The notes beneath the pieces were generated by a model. The model was not told the origin of the DNA. It saw only the letters and a program-made list of their open reading frames with translations, and made no database searches. The position numbers were made by a program, and so were the translations under genes. A stretch of DNA of 64,000 bases from Anthopleura xanthogrammica (lineage: Eukaryota; Cnidaria; Anthozoa; Actiniaria; Actiniidae): NCBI GenBank assembly GCA_964019055.1, contig OZ025216.1, positions 944,501 through 1,008,500 of the forward strand, read 5' to 3'. This document shows positions 20,901-31,762 of this stretch, piece after piece. Every line of letters starts with the position of its first letter. Positions within the stretch are counted from its first letter, which is position 1.

Positions 20901-22530
20901 TGGATGAATGAATGTAAGAACGAATGGAAGAACGAATGGATGAATGAATGAAAGAACGAAAGAAGGAATGGACGAATGAATGAATGAATAAATGAAAAAA
21001 ACGAATGAAAGAACGAATGGATGAATGGATGAATGGATGAATGAATGAAAGAAAGAACGAATGGATGAATGAAAGAATGAATGGATGAATGAATGAAAGA
21101 AGGAATGAATAAAAGAACGAATGGATGAATAAATAAATAAATGAAAGAACGATTGGATGAATAAATGAAAGAACGAATGAATGAAAGAACGAATGAATGA
21201 AAGAACGAATGGATGAATGAATGAAAGAGCGAATGGATGAATGAATGAAAGAACGAATGAATGAAAGAACGACTGAATAATCGAGTGAGCGAGTGGTCGA
21301 TCCAAACGAATGATCAAATATATGGCTGAACGGGTGTTTTTTTTATCGTTAGAATAACCAAGTGGAAAGAACTGAAAGCCTTTCAAGAAGCACGTGCATA
21401 TGAAGGCTCTGACTGCTGGATGACAATTCGTCTCAATTGTAGCAACGAAGGAGCTATCGTAAGAACTTTTAGAATAGCCTTTATGTTCTCATGTATCGTT
21501 GCACTCAACTATGGGCCACTCTTGGGTTTGCCTGGACTTCGTAACCGATACAAATCGCTCCCTTAATTCGGGTTTTCTCCTAGTCCAGAACTGGACCCAC
21601 TTTTCTCACTAACTGATTAATTTATATACCAAAAATAAAAGGAAAACAGCGCGCGCGCAAAGAATATTGAGATAAGTTGGTACCATTTTACCAGTCTTCT
21701 TCCACTACCCGGTTCGTCCTCGCCGCGCGCGCATCGATAAAAGTGGATCCAGCTCTGGACTAGTTTTCTCCAGGATTCCGGTTTTCCTCCCTCCGCGAAA
21801 CCTTACACGCTAAATTTCAATTTAATCTGGGAGCTAACCATGCCTTGATCTTGATCAGCCCAGAGGTTGTTTCAGGGTTCAATCTGTGAGTTAGCCATGC
21901 CCCGACTTAGATCAGCCCCGATGTCGTTTCAGGGTTTGATCTGTGAGTTATCCATGCCCTGACTTAGATCAGCCCAGAGGTTGTTTCAGGGTTCGATCTG
22001 TGAGTTAGCCGTGCCCTGACTTAGATCAGCCCAGAGGTTGTTTCAGGGTTCAATCTGTGAGTTATCCATGCCCTGACTTAGATCAGCCCAGAGGTTGTTC
22101 CAGGGTTCAATCTGTGAGTTATCCATGCCCTGACTTAGATCAGCCCAGAGGTTGTTTCAGGGTCTCATTTTCAGGTGTCGATCGATGTTTGACACCCTTC
22201 TATTTCATGCCAATGATTAATACCCGTTTCATTCCCTAGGCCGTGCTACCAGGAGATGATTTATACCCTATGGCACTAGATTACGTAGCCAAACAAACAA
22301 ATGGCGAATATGGTGTCATAGATGGGTCTGTCCCAGTGCAAATGCTGGACGAAACGGTTGAAGAACTACAAACCCGAACCATGAATCACAATCGATTTTG
22401 TGTGAACAAATCGAAAGTGCCGCAATACAAGCTTCTTGTGAACTGTTCTTTGGAGAAGGGGATGTTGCCTCCTGTTTGCGATGATGGTGATATTCAAAAA
22501 CTTGCGCGTCAATTGGAAGCCAAGTTATAG
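17993..22530 (+). CDS. NUDT19: NUDT19-like (acyl-)CoA diphosphatase with peroxisomal C-terminus
   Basis: Six coding exons in phase: 17993-18124, 18698-19065, 19847-20006, 20524-20615, 21353-21458, 22240-22530 (TAG), giving 382 residues. Family marks: FDYKILLLQRS, then PSRYVFPGGVIDKTDFSDEW, and ALRICAIRETFEESGILLL holding the REx2EExG core of the Nudix box. The core is separated from the upstream GG by the long insert typical of the NUDT19/RP2p group. Further marks are WADWLTPP and AVLPGDDLYP. Known family members hydrolyse CoA and acyl-CoA to phosphopantetheine derivatives and 3',5'-ADP in peroxisomes. The protein ends in Ala-Lys-Leu, a PTS1-type tripeptide, supporting peroxisomal import (inference). 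Introns contain a GAT microsatellite, a SINE, a foldback repeat, a tetranucleotide array and a 57-bp minisatellite. AATAAA at 22672. Confidence 0.94.
18280..18530. repeat. GAT/ATG trinucleotide microsatellite
   Basis: Imperfect (gat)n/(atg)n tract in NUDT19 intron 1. It produces artefactual Asp-rich and His-rich reading frames. Confidence 0.9.
18537..18665 (+). mobile_element. SINE fragment in NUDT19 intron 1
   Basis: Contains the tttcctccct...aaacctaa...ctaaattccaattcaat block followed by a single copy of the agatcagccaagaggttgt tail, which forms the 57-bp arrays elsewhere. This shows the ancestral, unexpanded arrangement. Confidence 0.6.
19105..19846. other. NUDT19 intron 2, no gene
   Basis: A G homopolymer (19105-19122) is followed by AT-rich sequence (taataataatttatta). 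A pair of short Pro/Ser-rich frames at 19336-19667 arise from a CT-rich tract and have no support. Confidence 0.5.
20098..20217. repeat. Tandem duplication, 60-bp unit, two copies
   Basis: ggaggcttatcctaggaagt...gatgcgtcccag is repeated directly with five or so mismatches in NUDT19 intron 3. Confidence 0.85.
20715..20857. mobile_element. Foldback repeat in NUDT19 intron 4
   Basis: The 20715-20763 arm (tagaaataatagtagtattg onward) is the near-exact reverse complement of 20804-20857; the loop is about 40 bases. The arm overlaps a stretch directly after the 20615 donor. No target duplication was resolved. Confidence 0.7.
20858..21290. repeat. GAAT/GGAT/GAAA tetranucleotide array
   Basis: Over 400 bases of imperfect gaatgaatggatgaaagaac units in NUDT19 intron 4. 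It generates a spurious 196-codon minus-strand frame of Phe, Ile, His and Ser. Confidence 0.9.
21770..22166 (+). repeat. SINE-derived 57-bp minisatellite, array 1 (six units)
   Basis: A SINE body (ggttttcctccctccgcgaa...cacgctaaatttcaattt) at 21770-21828 runs directly into six tandem 57-bp units (21831-22163), each with gagttagccatgccctgact, agatcagcccagaggttgt and cagggttcaatctgt. The unit is identical in kind to array 2 at 25908. It lies in NUDT19 intron 5. Confidence 0.85.
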
Positions 22531-22854
22531 AATATAATAATAAGTATTTTAAAAAAGGAAATGAAAAAATTTAATATGAGAAACACACGACTTTTCGATG
22601 TAGACATCGTGGATTTCTTATATGTAAAATTTATGTTTCGAAACCTTTATGTTTTATGATTTGAAAAAAATAATAAAATAAATTAAAAAGCAAACATAAA
22701 TTAAGAAATAAAACATTTTCTCCGTGCCTTTTTAGCCTGGTGAAAACCGAGGCTACGCGTTTGGGAGAATTCGAGAGCAGATCAGTGAAAACCCGAGACG
22801 AAGTAACAGCTCTCGACCAATGAGAGCGCGCGTACTATCTTAAGTATTTTTTAA

Positions 22855-23160
22855 TACGAGAATGAAGGAGAGGAAACGAGACGAGAAAAGAAGAGAAAAG
22901 AAGAGAAGAGAGGAGAGGAGAGGGAGGAGAAGGAGAAGAACGTGGAGGTGGAGAAGGAGGTGGAGGTGGAGATGGAGAAAGAAAAGGAGATAAGGGTAAG
23001 GGAGAATGTGGATGTAGATGGAGAAAGAGAAAGAAAAGGAGAAGGAGATAGGGGTAAGGGAGAATGTGGATGGATGAGACTGGGGAGAGAGGAAGGAAGG
23101 AAAGATGGATGGAAGGCGAGCGGAAAGGAAAGAAAGGGAGAAGGAAGGTGGAAGGGAATC
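22855..23160. repeat. Purine-rich GA/GGA low-complexity tract
   Basis: Long gaga/aggagaagg stretch downstream of NUDT19. No gene is supported; the Glu/Lys-rich frame here is a composition artefact. Confidence 0.85.
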
Positions 23161-24776
23161 TGAAATTACGTTATTCAGTCATCCTTGACTGACACAAGAT
23201 GTGGACCGGGTACTAGCCAACCTCCACCCTCTCAAGGAAAAGCTGTTAGTGGCTTACTAGATAACAGCCATTCTCGCGGATCCGTCGACTGCCACCAAAT
23301 CATTGTTTCCATCAGGTTATAATGGGCAGACCAATCGAGACAAGAAAGTGACAAGAAAATACACACATATTAAAATATTGAAAGCTAAGCCTTGCAGGTG
23401 ACTTGCAGAGCCCAAAATCATATACGTGATCGTTGTCGGCTATTGACCCGCGGAGTGTTCAACTGAACAAATTTGTGGTTTCTCGAATTTACTTTTTTAA
23501 TTAATTATCGCTTTGCACGTGTGGGGCGCCGGACAATCGTGCAGCATGTGCGAGGACCTGACCTCACCAGGTGTGGATGATCTATATATATGTACATATA
23601 TAAATATATATACAATGTTATTTTGATCAATTTGTTTAGACTTGTCTTAAATGCCAATTTATTGGATTCCGTAGACGAGCCATCCCTTGATGTACATGAG
23701 AAATACTGTTATTTTCCCAGGACGTTCTTTGATTACAGCTTACAGTCAATTAAAAAAAAACGCTATCGTCTGGTTCAAGCCTACGCGAATGAACCTCAAG
23801 AGAGTACGAATATAAGTGACTGTGTGCTCTAGGGACATCTCTAATCAGACATGCAGTCAACCACTTCAGTGATTTATTCCGATACTTCAATTTGGCCCAG
23901 TCGCGTAGGCTTGAAGCAATTCAACGTGGTTTTTTTTAAATGCCTCTATGCTGATGAACTTTCTGCACCCTGGTAAAAGATGTTATTTAGTATTTTTTAT
24001 TTTTTCACCAATACTATATCTAGTAAGTAGACCAGTGACCAAAGACTTGTGCTACTTATACCCTGTGTAGAAAAATCAGCGAACGCCCTCCCCCCCAATA
24101 TCACACACATGTGTTGTTCCGTACGAGTGTAAAGTTTCAATATTGGTTGACAACCCTGGAAACTAATTTCAAACGGGCGTCAGAACCAGACTTGGCTAGA
24201 CAATAGCAAACCAGTAAAATGGCTGGTGGAAAACTGGTTTGTCTGTAATGCTACTATGGCAACGAAAGTGCAGCTCTTTTTATTCCTAACACAGAGACCT
24301 CTAATGTTAAACAACCCGTAACCACACAAAACCGTAATTATTTCAAAACACCTATATCATTTTCTTTATCTTTCTGTATAACGTATATGGTACCTTAGCA
24401 ACTATATTAACTTTTCACAATTTGGCGTACCGGAACAAATATTAGAACAATTACCTTGGGAATAAGATATTCCTTGATGGTGGTAGCGACGACGCCTCCA
24501 CATATTTCACCATATAGTATTTCAATTATTGTACGAATTATGAGCTAACTTATTAAAAACTCTCACCAAAGTCTACCCACAAGCTGTCGAGGGTTATTAC
24601 GACAGCGGTTATTGTTTTGGATGACTTTTTGTCATGCTTCATATCGAGTTAGTCTTTTCATTCTTTCCTTTCCTTTCCATGTTTGCTTAGTGACCGTCGT
24701 AAGGTGTTAAGAGATCTTAATTATCGGGGTTCCCACGTTTCAAGACGGGTTTTCTACGAGCTCATGATCAGTGCTA
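23161..24776. other. Intergenic, no supported gene
   Basis: A plus-strand frame of 80 codons (23590-23832, preceded by an acceptor-like tttgtttag at 23637) is the only candidate; it has no recognisable motif. A 15-bp inverted pair (ttcaagcctacgcga at about 23778 and its complement near 23898) suggests repeat material. Confidence 0.4.

Positions 24777-24866
<90 letters not shown>
24777..24866. repeat. (TTAC)n microsatellite
   Basis: About 22 uninterrupted ttac tetramers, then ttgctcgcttgctcgc. Confidence 0.97.
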
Positions 24867-25269
24867 GCTCGCTTGCTCGCTTATTTATTTATTGAGGAAG
24901 ATTTGCTAAGTTGATAAATGCGCTGGCCGCAAACCAAGATGCCCCGCAAAGTTCAACTAATCCTCCGTTATCTCACACACTAGTTTAGGCCTCTCTCTCT
25001 AATCAGTGTATCTTTAGCTCTAAATACCCTAAAAACGAAGCACTAATCAGATGGAAAGACCAGCAACTAGCTAGCTACTAGCTGAAGGAAATACCATCGT
25101 AAAAAAAACAGCCTTTACTCGTACCAGGTTCTCTGCATTTCATCCCGCTTCGTAAACCCAACTGAAGCTAAATTCCATTCCACAATAAGACGGCAAATCA
25201 TGTCTTGTCTACCTTTCGATGTTGTTTTGATAAATTCTTAATTAAATCTAGACTGTTAAGATTAATTTA

Positions 25270-25475
25270 ATTTAATTTAATTGAAGGACCGGAGAACTTA
25301 AAAGGTTTTGAATCTGCATTGTCACGGTACCCAAAAGATCAAATTGGGGAGATTTTTGTGGAGGGAGGAAAACTGGAGAACTCGAAGAAAACCCTTGAAG
25401 CACAGGAGAGAACCAACAAACAACTCTACTGAATGTGATAGCGGATCCAAGGGTCGAGCCCATGACCACAGTGGT
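25270..25475 (-). mobile_element. SINE copy, minus orientation
   Basis: Carries gatttttgtggagggaggaaaac, acccttgaagcacaggagag and a diverged tRNA-like box B region (aagggtcgagcccatgacc), all shared in order with 27424-27628. Confidence 0.65.
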
Positions 25476-25839
25476 AAGGTGCGAGTGCATATATCATATG
25501 TGCTGTTCCTCATGTGAAACTATGAAAAACGAGCAAAACACTTATGAGTGACAAATACACTGCTTTTCAAAAAATAAGAATGGAACTGCGAGATTCATTT
25601 TGCCATCTCTAGACTTTTTTTAGAAACTGAACACAATGACATATTATATATTCGCAGCCAATATCAGCCTTTGTCTAAAAGTGCCCCAGGAAACGTTTAT
25701 GCACAGAAGGTACGCACTTCAGACTCCTAGTCTAGTTCGATGTCTAGTGATTTTTTTTTAAATTGAAAGGCAGTTATTTCTTTATCTCGGAAAGAAATGC
25801 CTCCAAAGGCGCGTCAAATTTGAGAGATTCTACCTGCCA

Positions 25840-26360
25840 TCAATCACGGTCTCGGTTCTCCAGTTTTCCTCCCTCTGCAAATTAAATCCCACATGCAAAA
25901 TTGCTGTGAGTTAGCCATGCCCTGACTTAGATCAGCCCAGAGATTGTTTCAGGGTTTAATCTGTGAGTTAGCCATGCCCTGACTTAGATCAGCCCAGAGG
26001 TTGTTTCAGGGTTCAATCTGTGAGTTAGCCATGCCCTGACTTAGATCAGCCCAGAGGTTGTTTCAGGGTTCAGTCTGTGAGTTAGCCATGCCCTGACTTA
26101 GATCAGCCAAGATGTTGTTTTAGGGTTCAATCTGTGAGTTTGCCATGCTCTGAACTAGATCAGCCCAGAGGTTGTTTCAGGGTTCAATCTGTGAGTTAGC
26201 CATGCCCTGACTTAGATCAGCCAAGAGGTTGTTCCAGGGTTCAATCTGTGAGTTAGCCGTGCCCTGACTTAGATCAGCCCAGAGGTTGTTTTAGGGTTCA
26301 ATCTGTGAGTTAGCCGTGCCCTGATTTTGATCAGCCCTTAGGTTATTTCAGGGTTTGATA
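25840..26360 (+). repeat. SINE-derived 57-bp minisatellite, array 2 (eight units)
   Basis: The SINE block ggttctccagttttcctccc (25855 onward) leads into eight tandem 57-bp units (25908-26360) of the same consensus as array 1. Units differ by a few bases each; the last is the most diverged. Confidence 0.88.
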
Positions 26361-26702
26361 AACTTGAGGGAGTTTATTTCGATCGCATCTATAAACCGAA
26401 AATAGCTTCTTTGTCGATAATTCAACTAAAGCATCGATACCTTTGTATCTCCCATCCTACTCACCATGTCGCAGCATTGATTGATTCACAGACTGTAAAA
26501 TTACAAATATCGTTAGCGTTTCGGCATAGAATATTATTGAAGGCTTCTAAAAAGTATGCACTGGGATAGAGTTGGTCGATTTTTCAAAAATCTATAGTTT
26601 TGATAGCCAGAAAAATCATACTTTTTGCTGCTGAAAGAATGGGGGAGATGGTACTGAGGATTTTAGGTTTCAGTGCTGTTTAAATAACGGTCAAAATCTT
26701 CG

Positions 26703-26940
26703 AAGGCCGATTTACATGGTAAAACTTTTTCTTACAATTGTCGCATGCAATCTGCTTACTCCACGCTTACAATACGAATTGCGTCGTGTAAATCAACCCT
26801 ACAACTTGCTACAACTTTTTCTTGTCGTACACAACAGTTGTGAGCAAGTTGTAGGGTTGATTTACACCACGCAATTCGTATTGTAAGCAGATTGCATGCG
26901 ACAATTGTAAGAAAAAGTTGTACCATGTAGATCGGCCTTT
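26703..26940. mobile_element. 238-bp foldback MITE
   Basis: The left arm (aaggccgatttacatgg, acaattgtcgcatgcaatct, tacaacttgct) is mirrored almost completely by the right arm ending ccatgtagatcggccttt at 26940. No open frame. A diverged internal relative lies at 50516-50608. Target duplication not clear. Confidence 0.8.
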
Positions 26941-27423
26941 AGACTCTTTGGTACAAATTTCTAGAACTTTTGCGAAAAGAACACAAATAAAGAACTAAGA
27001 ATGTCACGGATAAGAAAAGCTATTTTAAGCATTCCTTTACTATGAATAGACAAATTCGACGGATCATTAATTCATACATTAAATCTCCCACTAAATCTTG
27101 TCTAAAAATAACTTGGGTTTTTATTAATAAAATGGATAAAGTCCCTTTACTCGGAGTCTTGATTGATTATGTATTATTCAGTCTTCATCATTTGAAAAAA
27201 AGAAGCTAGCTCAGCTTTGTATTGTTTTTCTTTTGTTCTTATTTAGCTGGTAAATTTTAATTTAATTTTAATTTAAGTTAGTTAAAACTACATTTGGAGG
27301 TGGAAAACTATCGTCTCTAAGCAGGAAAAGAATTAGTGTTAATAAGCCCAGTTTGAAATAAAGAAACCGTCCTTGCATGGTTTTTCGAGGGTAGCACTTA
27401 ATAGCCAGTGGCTAACAAACCTG

Positions 27424-27628
27424 TGGCCCTCGTTCCATGATCGAATTGGAATTTAGAAGTTGATTTTTGTGGAGGGAGGAAAACCGGAGAACCCGGCCGA
27501 AAACCCATCGAAGCACAGGAGAGAACCAATTAGAAACTCTACTCACATACAACACCGAGTCCGGGAATCGAGCCCAGCCGAGTCGCATTGGTGAGAGGCG
27601 AGCGCTCTCACCGCTACGCCAACCATGC
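27424..27628 (-). mobile_element. tRNA-derived SINE, best-preserved copy, minus orientation
   Basis: On the minus strand it starts tggcgtagcggtgagagcg, an RNA polymerase III A-box-like segment, followed by ggctcgattcccgg, a B box (consensus GGTTCGANNCC). A tRNA-unrelated body follows with tctcctgtgcttcgatggg, ggttctccggttttcctccc and ctaaattccaattcgatcat. The head resembles a tRNA gene but has no complete cloverleaf, so I call a SINE, not a tRNA. Confidence 0.8.
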
Positions 27629-30600
27629 TTCTAAAGGAAAAACAAGGCAAGTCATGTTGTACGAAACTATTAGTTAACACATCAATAGAATGAAATTATC
27701 CTAGTAATTTCTTGTTACAATGCTGGAAATTTGTTTCTAGGAAACGGCATAAATTCCTCAAGGAACGTTGGTGTACATGGGTTGGTGTACAAGGTTGGTG
27801 TACAAGGGTTTCACAGTTCACTAGTTTCGCCATATTTTGCGTAATATTCAGTGTCATGTAGCTTTTCCTAGACAATACCAACACACGTGGATGAACAACT
27901 AGTCTTTAATGACCTGTGAAGTACTCGCGTGGTGTACAACTGGGTCTTCCATTGTCAAACTTTTTTCAGCAGACGTCTCGAAGTATACACTGTCTCAGTT
28001 GCCCTTTTACTCAGTACCTAGTGTGGCTTATGAAAAATGAACATTACGTATACGTAGAAAGATCATCCTGACTCATGACGTCTGGAGTCAAATAATAAAA
28101 ACAAAAAAAAAAGACTTTTTTTACCCTCGTTAAAGAGCTTTAATGATAATCAGTAATATTGTAAGTACTAAAAAAAGAGACTAACTCCTTCCAATTTGTT
28201 TAAAGATTTAGAGCTCTTACGGGAATTACCTTAACGCATTTGTTTCGAGATGACAAGACAAACAAGCTTTTTGTCTTCAGTGTTCGAGAAGTTTTTCTTG
28301 CACTTCAAAGAAGATTTGGTATTTTTCAAGCGTTATCTTAAGTGGGTTTTTAAAGCGTTCAGTATTTTTTGTTATACTGTAGATCTTTTTGCTGCTAATG
28401 CCGGTCTTTTTTTCTAAGATAATATAAAAGACGAATATCATTGGATCTTGCACACGCGCTACTTTTGATAAAGAGATATCTGTTGTCACAACAAATTATA
28501 GTCTATTACATCCTTGGGCATCAAAAGAAATAACAAGATGGCCACTCAAGAAATATTATATATCTAAGTGCGTAGAAAAATTAGAAACACTGTGACAATC
28601 AAAAGACGTAACTGAGAACCATTTTTATTAGCAAGAAAACTGGGGTATCTGTGACTTATGATCAATGGACCAGCTCTGCTTAGTGTCATAATTATCTACG
28701 TTACACATGCGTTTTATTTACCTGCTTTTTTGATAATGATAAAGAAAGACAAACTTATATAAGACTTGTGTTTTTTTTGAGATTGAAGATAAGAAAACAG
28801 ATTACTGAACTGGTGGTAGCTTGACTTTTAACAGAACGGCCGTGGAAAAATCAGTTAATTAATTCGAGAGTGCACGAGTTAGAAATTAATGCTGAAATAT
28901 TAATTGCTAAAAAGTAGTCAAAATAAAATGCTCTTAGAAACATTTCAAGCTATTATCCTCCCCAATCCTGAACCGCAAAAAAAGGCAAAGAAGTCTACCT
29001 ATAAACAACCAATGTCTCAAGACAATAGTTATAAAAAAACAACTAACATACTCACCTAGAATCAACTGGTAGGATAAGAAAATGGCGTCACACAACACTG
29101 ACGAGTCTGTGTAATATTGAAGGGGTTTCTAGCTGTATTGTTGACAAACACTCCATCCACGTGGATTGTGAGCGCATATACTAATTATAGAAGAATAAAA
29201 AGATTTTATATTAACGCCACATGCTTGCTTTTCCAATAAGTGGCCAGTCCTTCGAACTTGCGGCATATTTTAATCACTTTCTTTTGACATAATCAGTACA
29301 TAAGTTTGAACAAGAAGGAAACAAGTTTGTTATTCTATCTACATGAAATAAATCAAAAACCATCAAAAGGGATATAAAAAAAGCTACTTTGGCCAGCATC
29401 TTATAGCGAAGACAAGTGTTACTATTCAATGAATTCAAAAGAGCAGCTTGGTTATCGTCCAGAGCAAACGAAGAAGGCTAACAATTGATTGTAAAAGAAA
29501 TTTCTGCGGATATTTAACAGTCCAGAGAGATTAGCACAAAATGATAATAAAGAGAGAGGCAACTTGATGCAAAAACTAGGCTAAGCTAATGTTATTTCGA
29601 AGGTACAACGAACAAATTAAAACGATAATTAGCTCCGAAGAGTGTCATATGAAAGTCGACGACATATTGAAACAATGATAATTATTTTAAATTATATCTC
29701 AAATTTATAATTTATTACAATCTATTAACAGTCACTTGCAAGCTTTCACAAACTGCGGAAAAAATGATTACTACAAAGGTAATAATAATATAAGTGAATC
29801 CGCTATGAAAGGAGAAAACTCATAGAAATTAATTTTTTGCGAAACATAATATTTCATTAGTAAATGTTAGATGAGATTTTGGACAATCTTTAATACGAAA
29901 TCTCTAGTTTTTGCTTTCCAGATTTTTGGTGTATTTAGAGGTCTAATCCAAGGCATGTTTTATGACTTATATATGCTTACTATCTAGAAATAATTTTTAA
30001 AACTAGTCAGTTCTATTTATTTAGTTTTACAAAAGGTGTTACAAATGGTTTGCTAGTATTCTTTCTTTGTTTAGAGTGAGCAGTTTCAGGTTCATTAGGG
30101 GAATTCACGTTTAAGTGGGCTTAATTTTGTCTTTTTAAAAGCGGCGAAACTAAGTAAAAACGTAAAGGATAGCCTCAAGTTTTTTTTGCTCAAAAAATTA
30201 TAGCAAAGGAATGAAGGAAAAAAATTAATTTAACAATAAAATAACATAAATGTAGTTATGAATATTTTAGCAAGCAAACTTTTTTTTCTGGAATCTGAGG
30301 ATATTGTTTGCAAAACTTCTGGTGTTTTAAGGGCACCTTATGTTCAGTGTGAGGTTGTTTCTATAACAATAGCCAAAGAGCTTTATGTGGGTGAAGACGA
30401 CCAAAAAGTCTACTCAAAATGAATACATTTGAAAGAAAAAGGACCAAGTTTCCGTGACAACTTTAAGAAAGTTAAAAGTCTCGTAATATTAGTATAAAAA
30501 AAAGGATGGAAAAAAAAAAAAATTTTTTTTTGGGGGGGGGAGCAAAAGATATACACGATGTCATTTCTGCGTTTATACTTTGGAGAATCGAATGAAAGCA

Positions 30601-31762
30601 AAAGGAAATACGATTTTTTTAGTCCCTAATGATATCCCTGCGAAAGAAACATTCTGTAAGTCTTGACTATATTTATATAATACAACCACTTGGAACCGAG
30701 ATGTCAATAGATTGAACTTGAACAAGCTATTGTATAGGGCTAGTCAACATCATGTAAAACATCTGGATGATAACAGATATGCACGCGTGAACTTTTTAAA
30801 CAATTTGATACTTTAAAAGATACCTACGATAGGCTGATGTGCAAAAGATTCAGTTAATGCCTGGGGTAGATGATTGAACAGCGCATCGTTGTTTTCTCAT
30901 TGCGCATTTTCACTTGAGCACTGATGTGAGGCACATTAATTAACCGGCTTATTTAGAAAATGGTTGGGTGGGTAATTCCTTTAAAAAAATCCTCCTTATC
31001 GAAACCTGAAACAATCTTTGGGCTGACCAAAGACAGGGCATGGCTAACTCACAGCCGGATCGTGGAATTTAACGTGTTAGATTTTGCGCGGAGCTGTGTT
31101 TGTTTTTTGTGTGGCGAAAATTGGGAAAATATGGACGATAGTAAAAGGAATAGGAATAAAGATTTATAGATAGCGGCCATATGTGAGGTGGTATCCAGTT
31201 TCTATCCTCTGATCACGGATTTTTCATGTTTTTTTCAGACCATTGGCGAACGATATGTTCTTGCCCAATCGCTGGTTTACCCTTTACGGAAATCCCATGC
31301 CTATCGACTCCGCGCAATTCCTCTCATTATTCCATCTGCTAAACAAGCTTTTGATAAGTGTTCAAAGTGAACATTGGCAACAAAGACTCCTAAAGCTATT
31401 TAACCATTTGAATCCAAACACAATGACCAACGCTTGCTGTGAAAATGAGTCAAAGAGAAACGATTGTTTCAAGTAGACGACCCGATAAGCCTAAAGGCTG
31501 GTCTTCTCTCCAAAAGGTACCCTGGCTTAAGGCATTGTACAAAATGAAAACTCCAACATATGCGTATTGTGATCACCTTAGAGAGTGCGACAGGCCCTTA
31601 CGTATAAAGTAATAATTAACCTCTCATTTACATATATAGTAGGTATTTAAATGGTATTAGTCAGTACCTGTGTCTAATAGGCCTTAGTACTTCGGTCACA
31701 TCTTTTCCGCACACAGATAAGCAGTACCTGATCCCTGGAACAACTAAACTACCTTTTAGAAG
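27629..31762. other. Gene-poor upstream region of the GFI1-like gene
   Basis: About 4.1 kb of AT-rich sequence with no convincing coding exon. A diverged SINE tail lies at 30990-31060 (minus; ctgaccaaagacagggcatg). A 70-codon frame at 31243-31476 follows an acceptor-like tttttttcag but shows no known motif; it might be a 5' exon of the gene downstream. Confidence 0.45.

Noticed and set aside
20796..21386. 196-codon minus-strand frame of Phe/Ile/His/Ser repeats
   Set aside because: It is the translation of a GAAT-type tetranucleotide array inside a NUDT19 intron.
22057..22239. 19-residue protein repeat (57-bp unit is a multiple of 3)
   Set aside because: The repeat is SINE-derived intron sequence, and the open frame follows simply from the period being divisible by three.
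22942..23163. Glu/Lys-rich protein
   Set aside because: Composition follows from a GA-rich low-complexity tract.
23590..23832. Small plus-strand gene or last exon
   Set aside because: Open frame without recognisable domain, partner exon or promoter.
21831..26360. CRISPR-like array of direct repeats
   Set aside because: Units are contiguous 57-bp repeats with no spacers, in a eukaryotic genome.
27560..27628. tRNA gene on the minus strand
   Set aside because: A- and B-box-like segments are present, but no full cloverleaf; the segment continues into a shared SINE body.
31243..31476. Coding exon upstream of the GFI1-like gene
   Set aside because: An acceptor-like site and open frame exist, but no motif, no in-phase donor, and the SNAG start codon downstream is a complete N-terminus.
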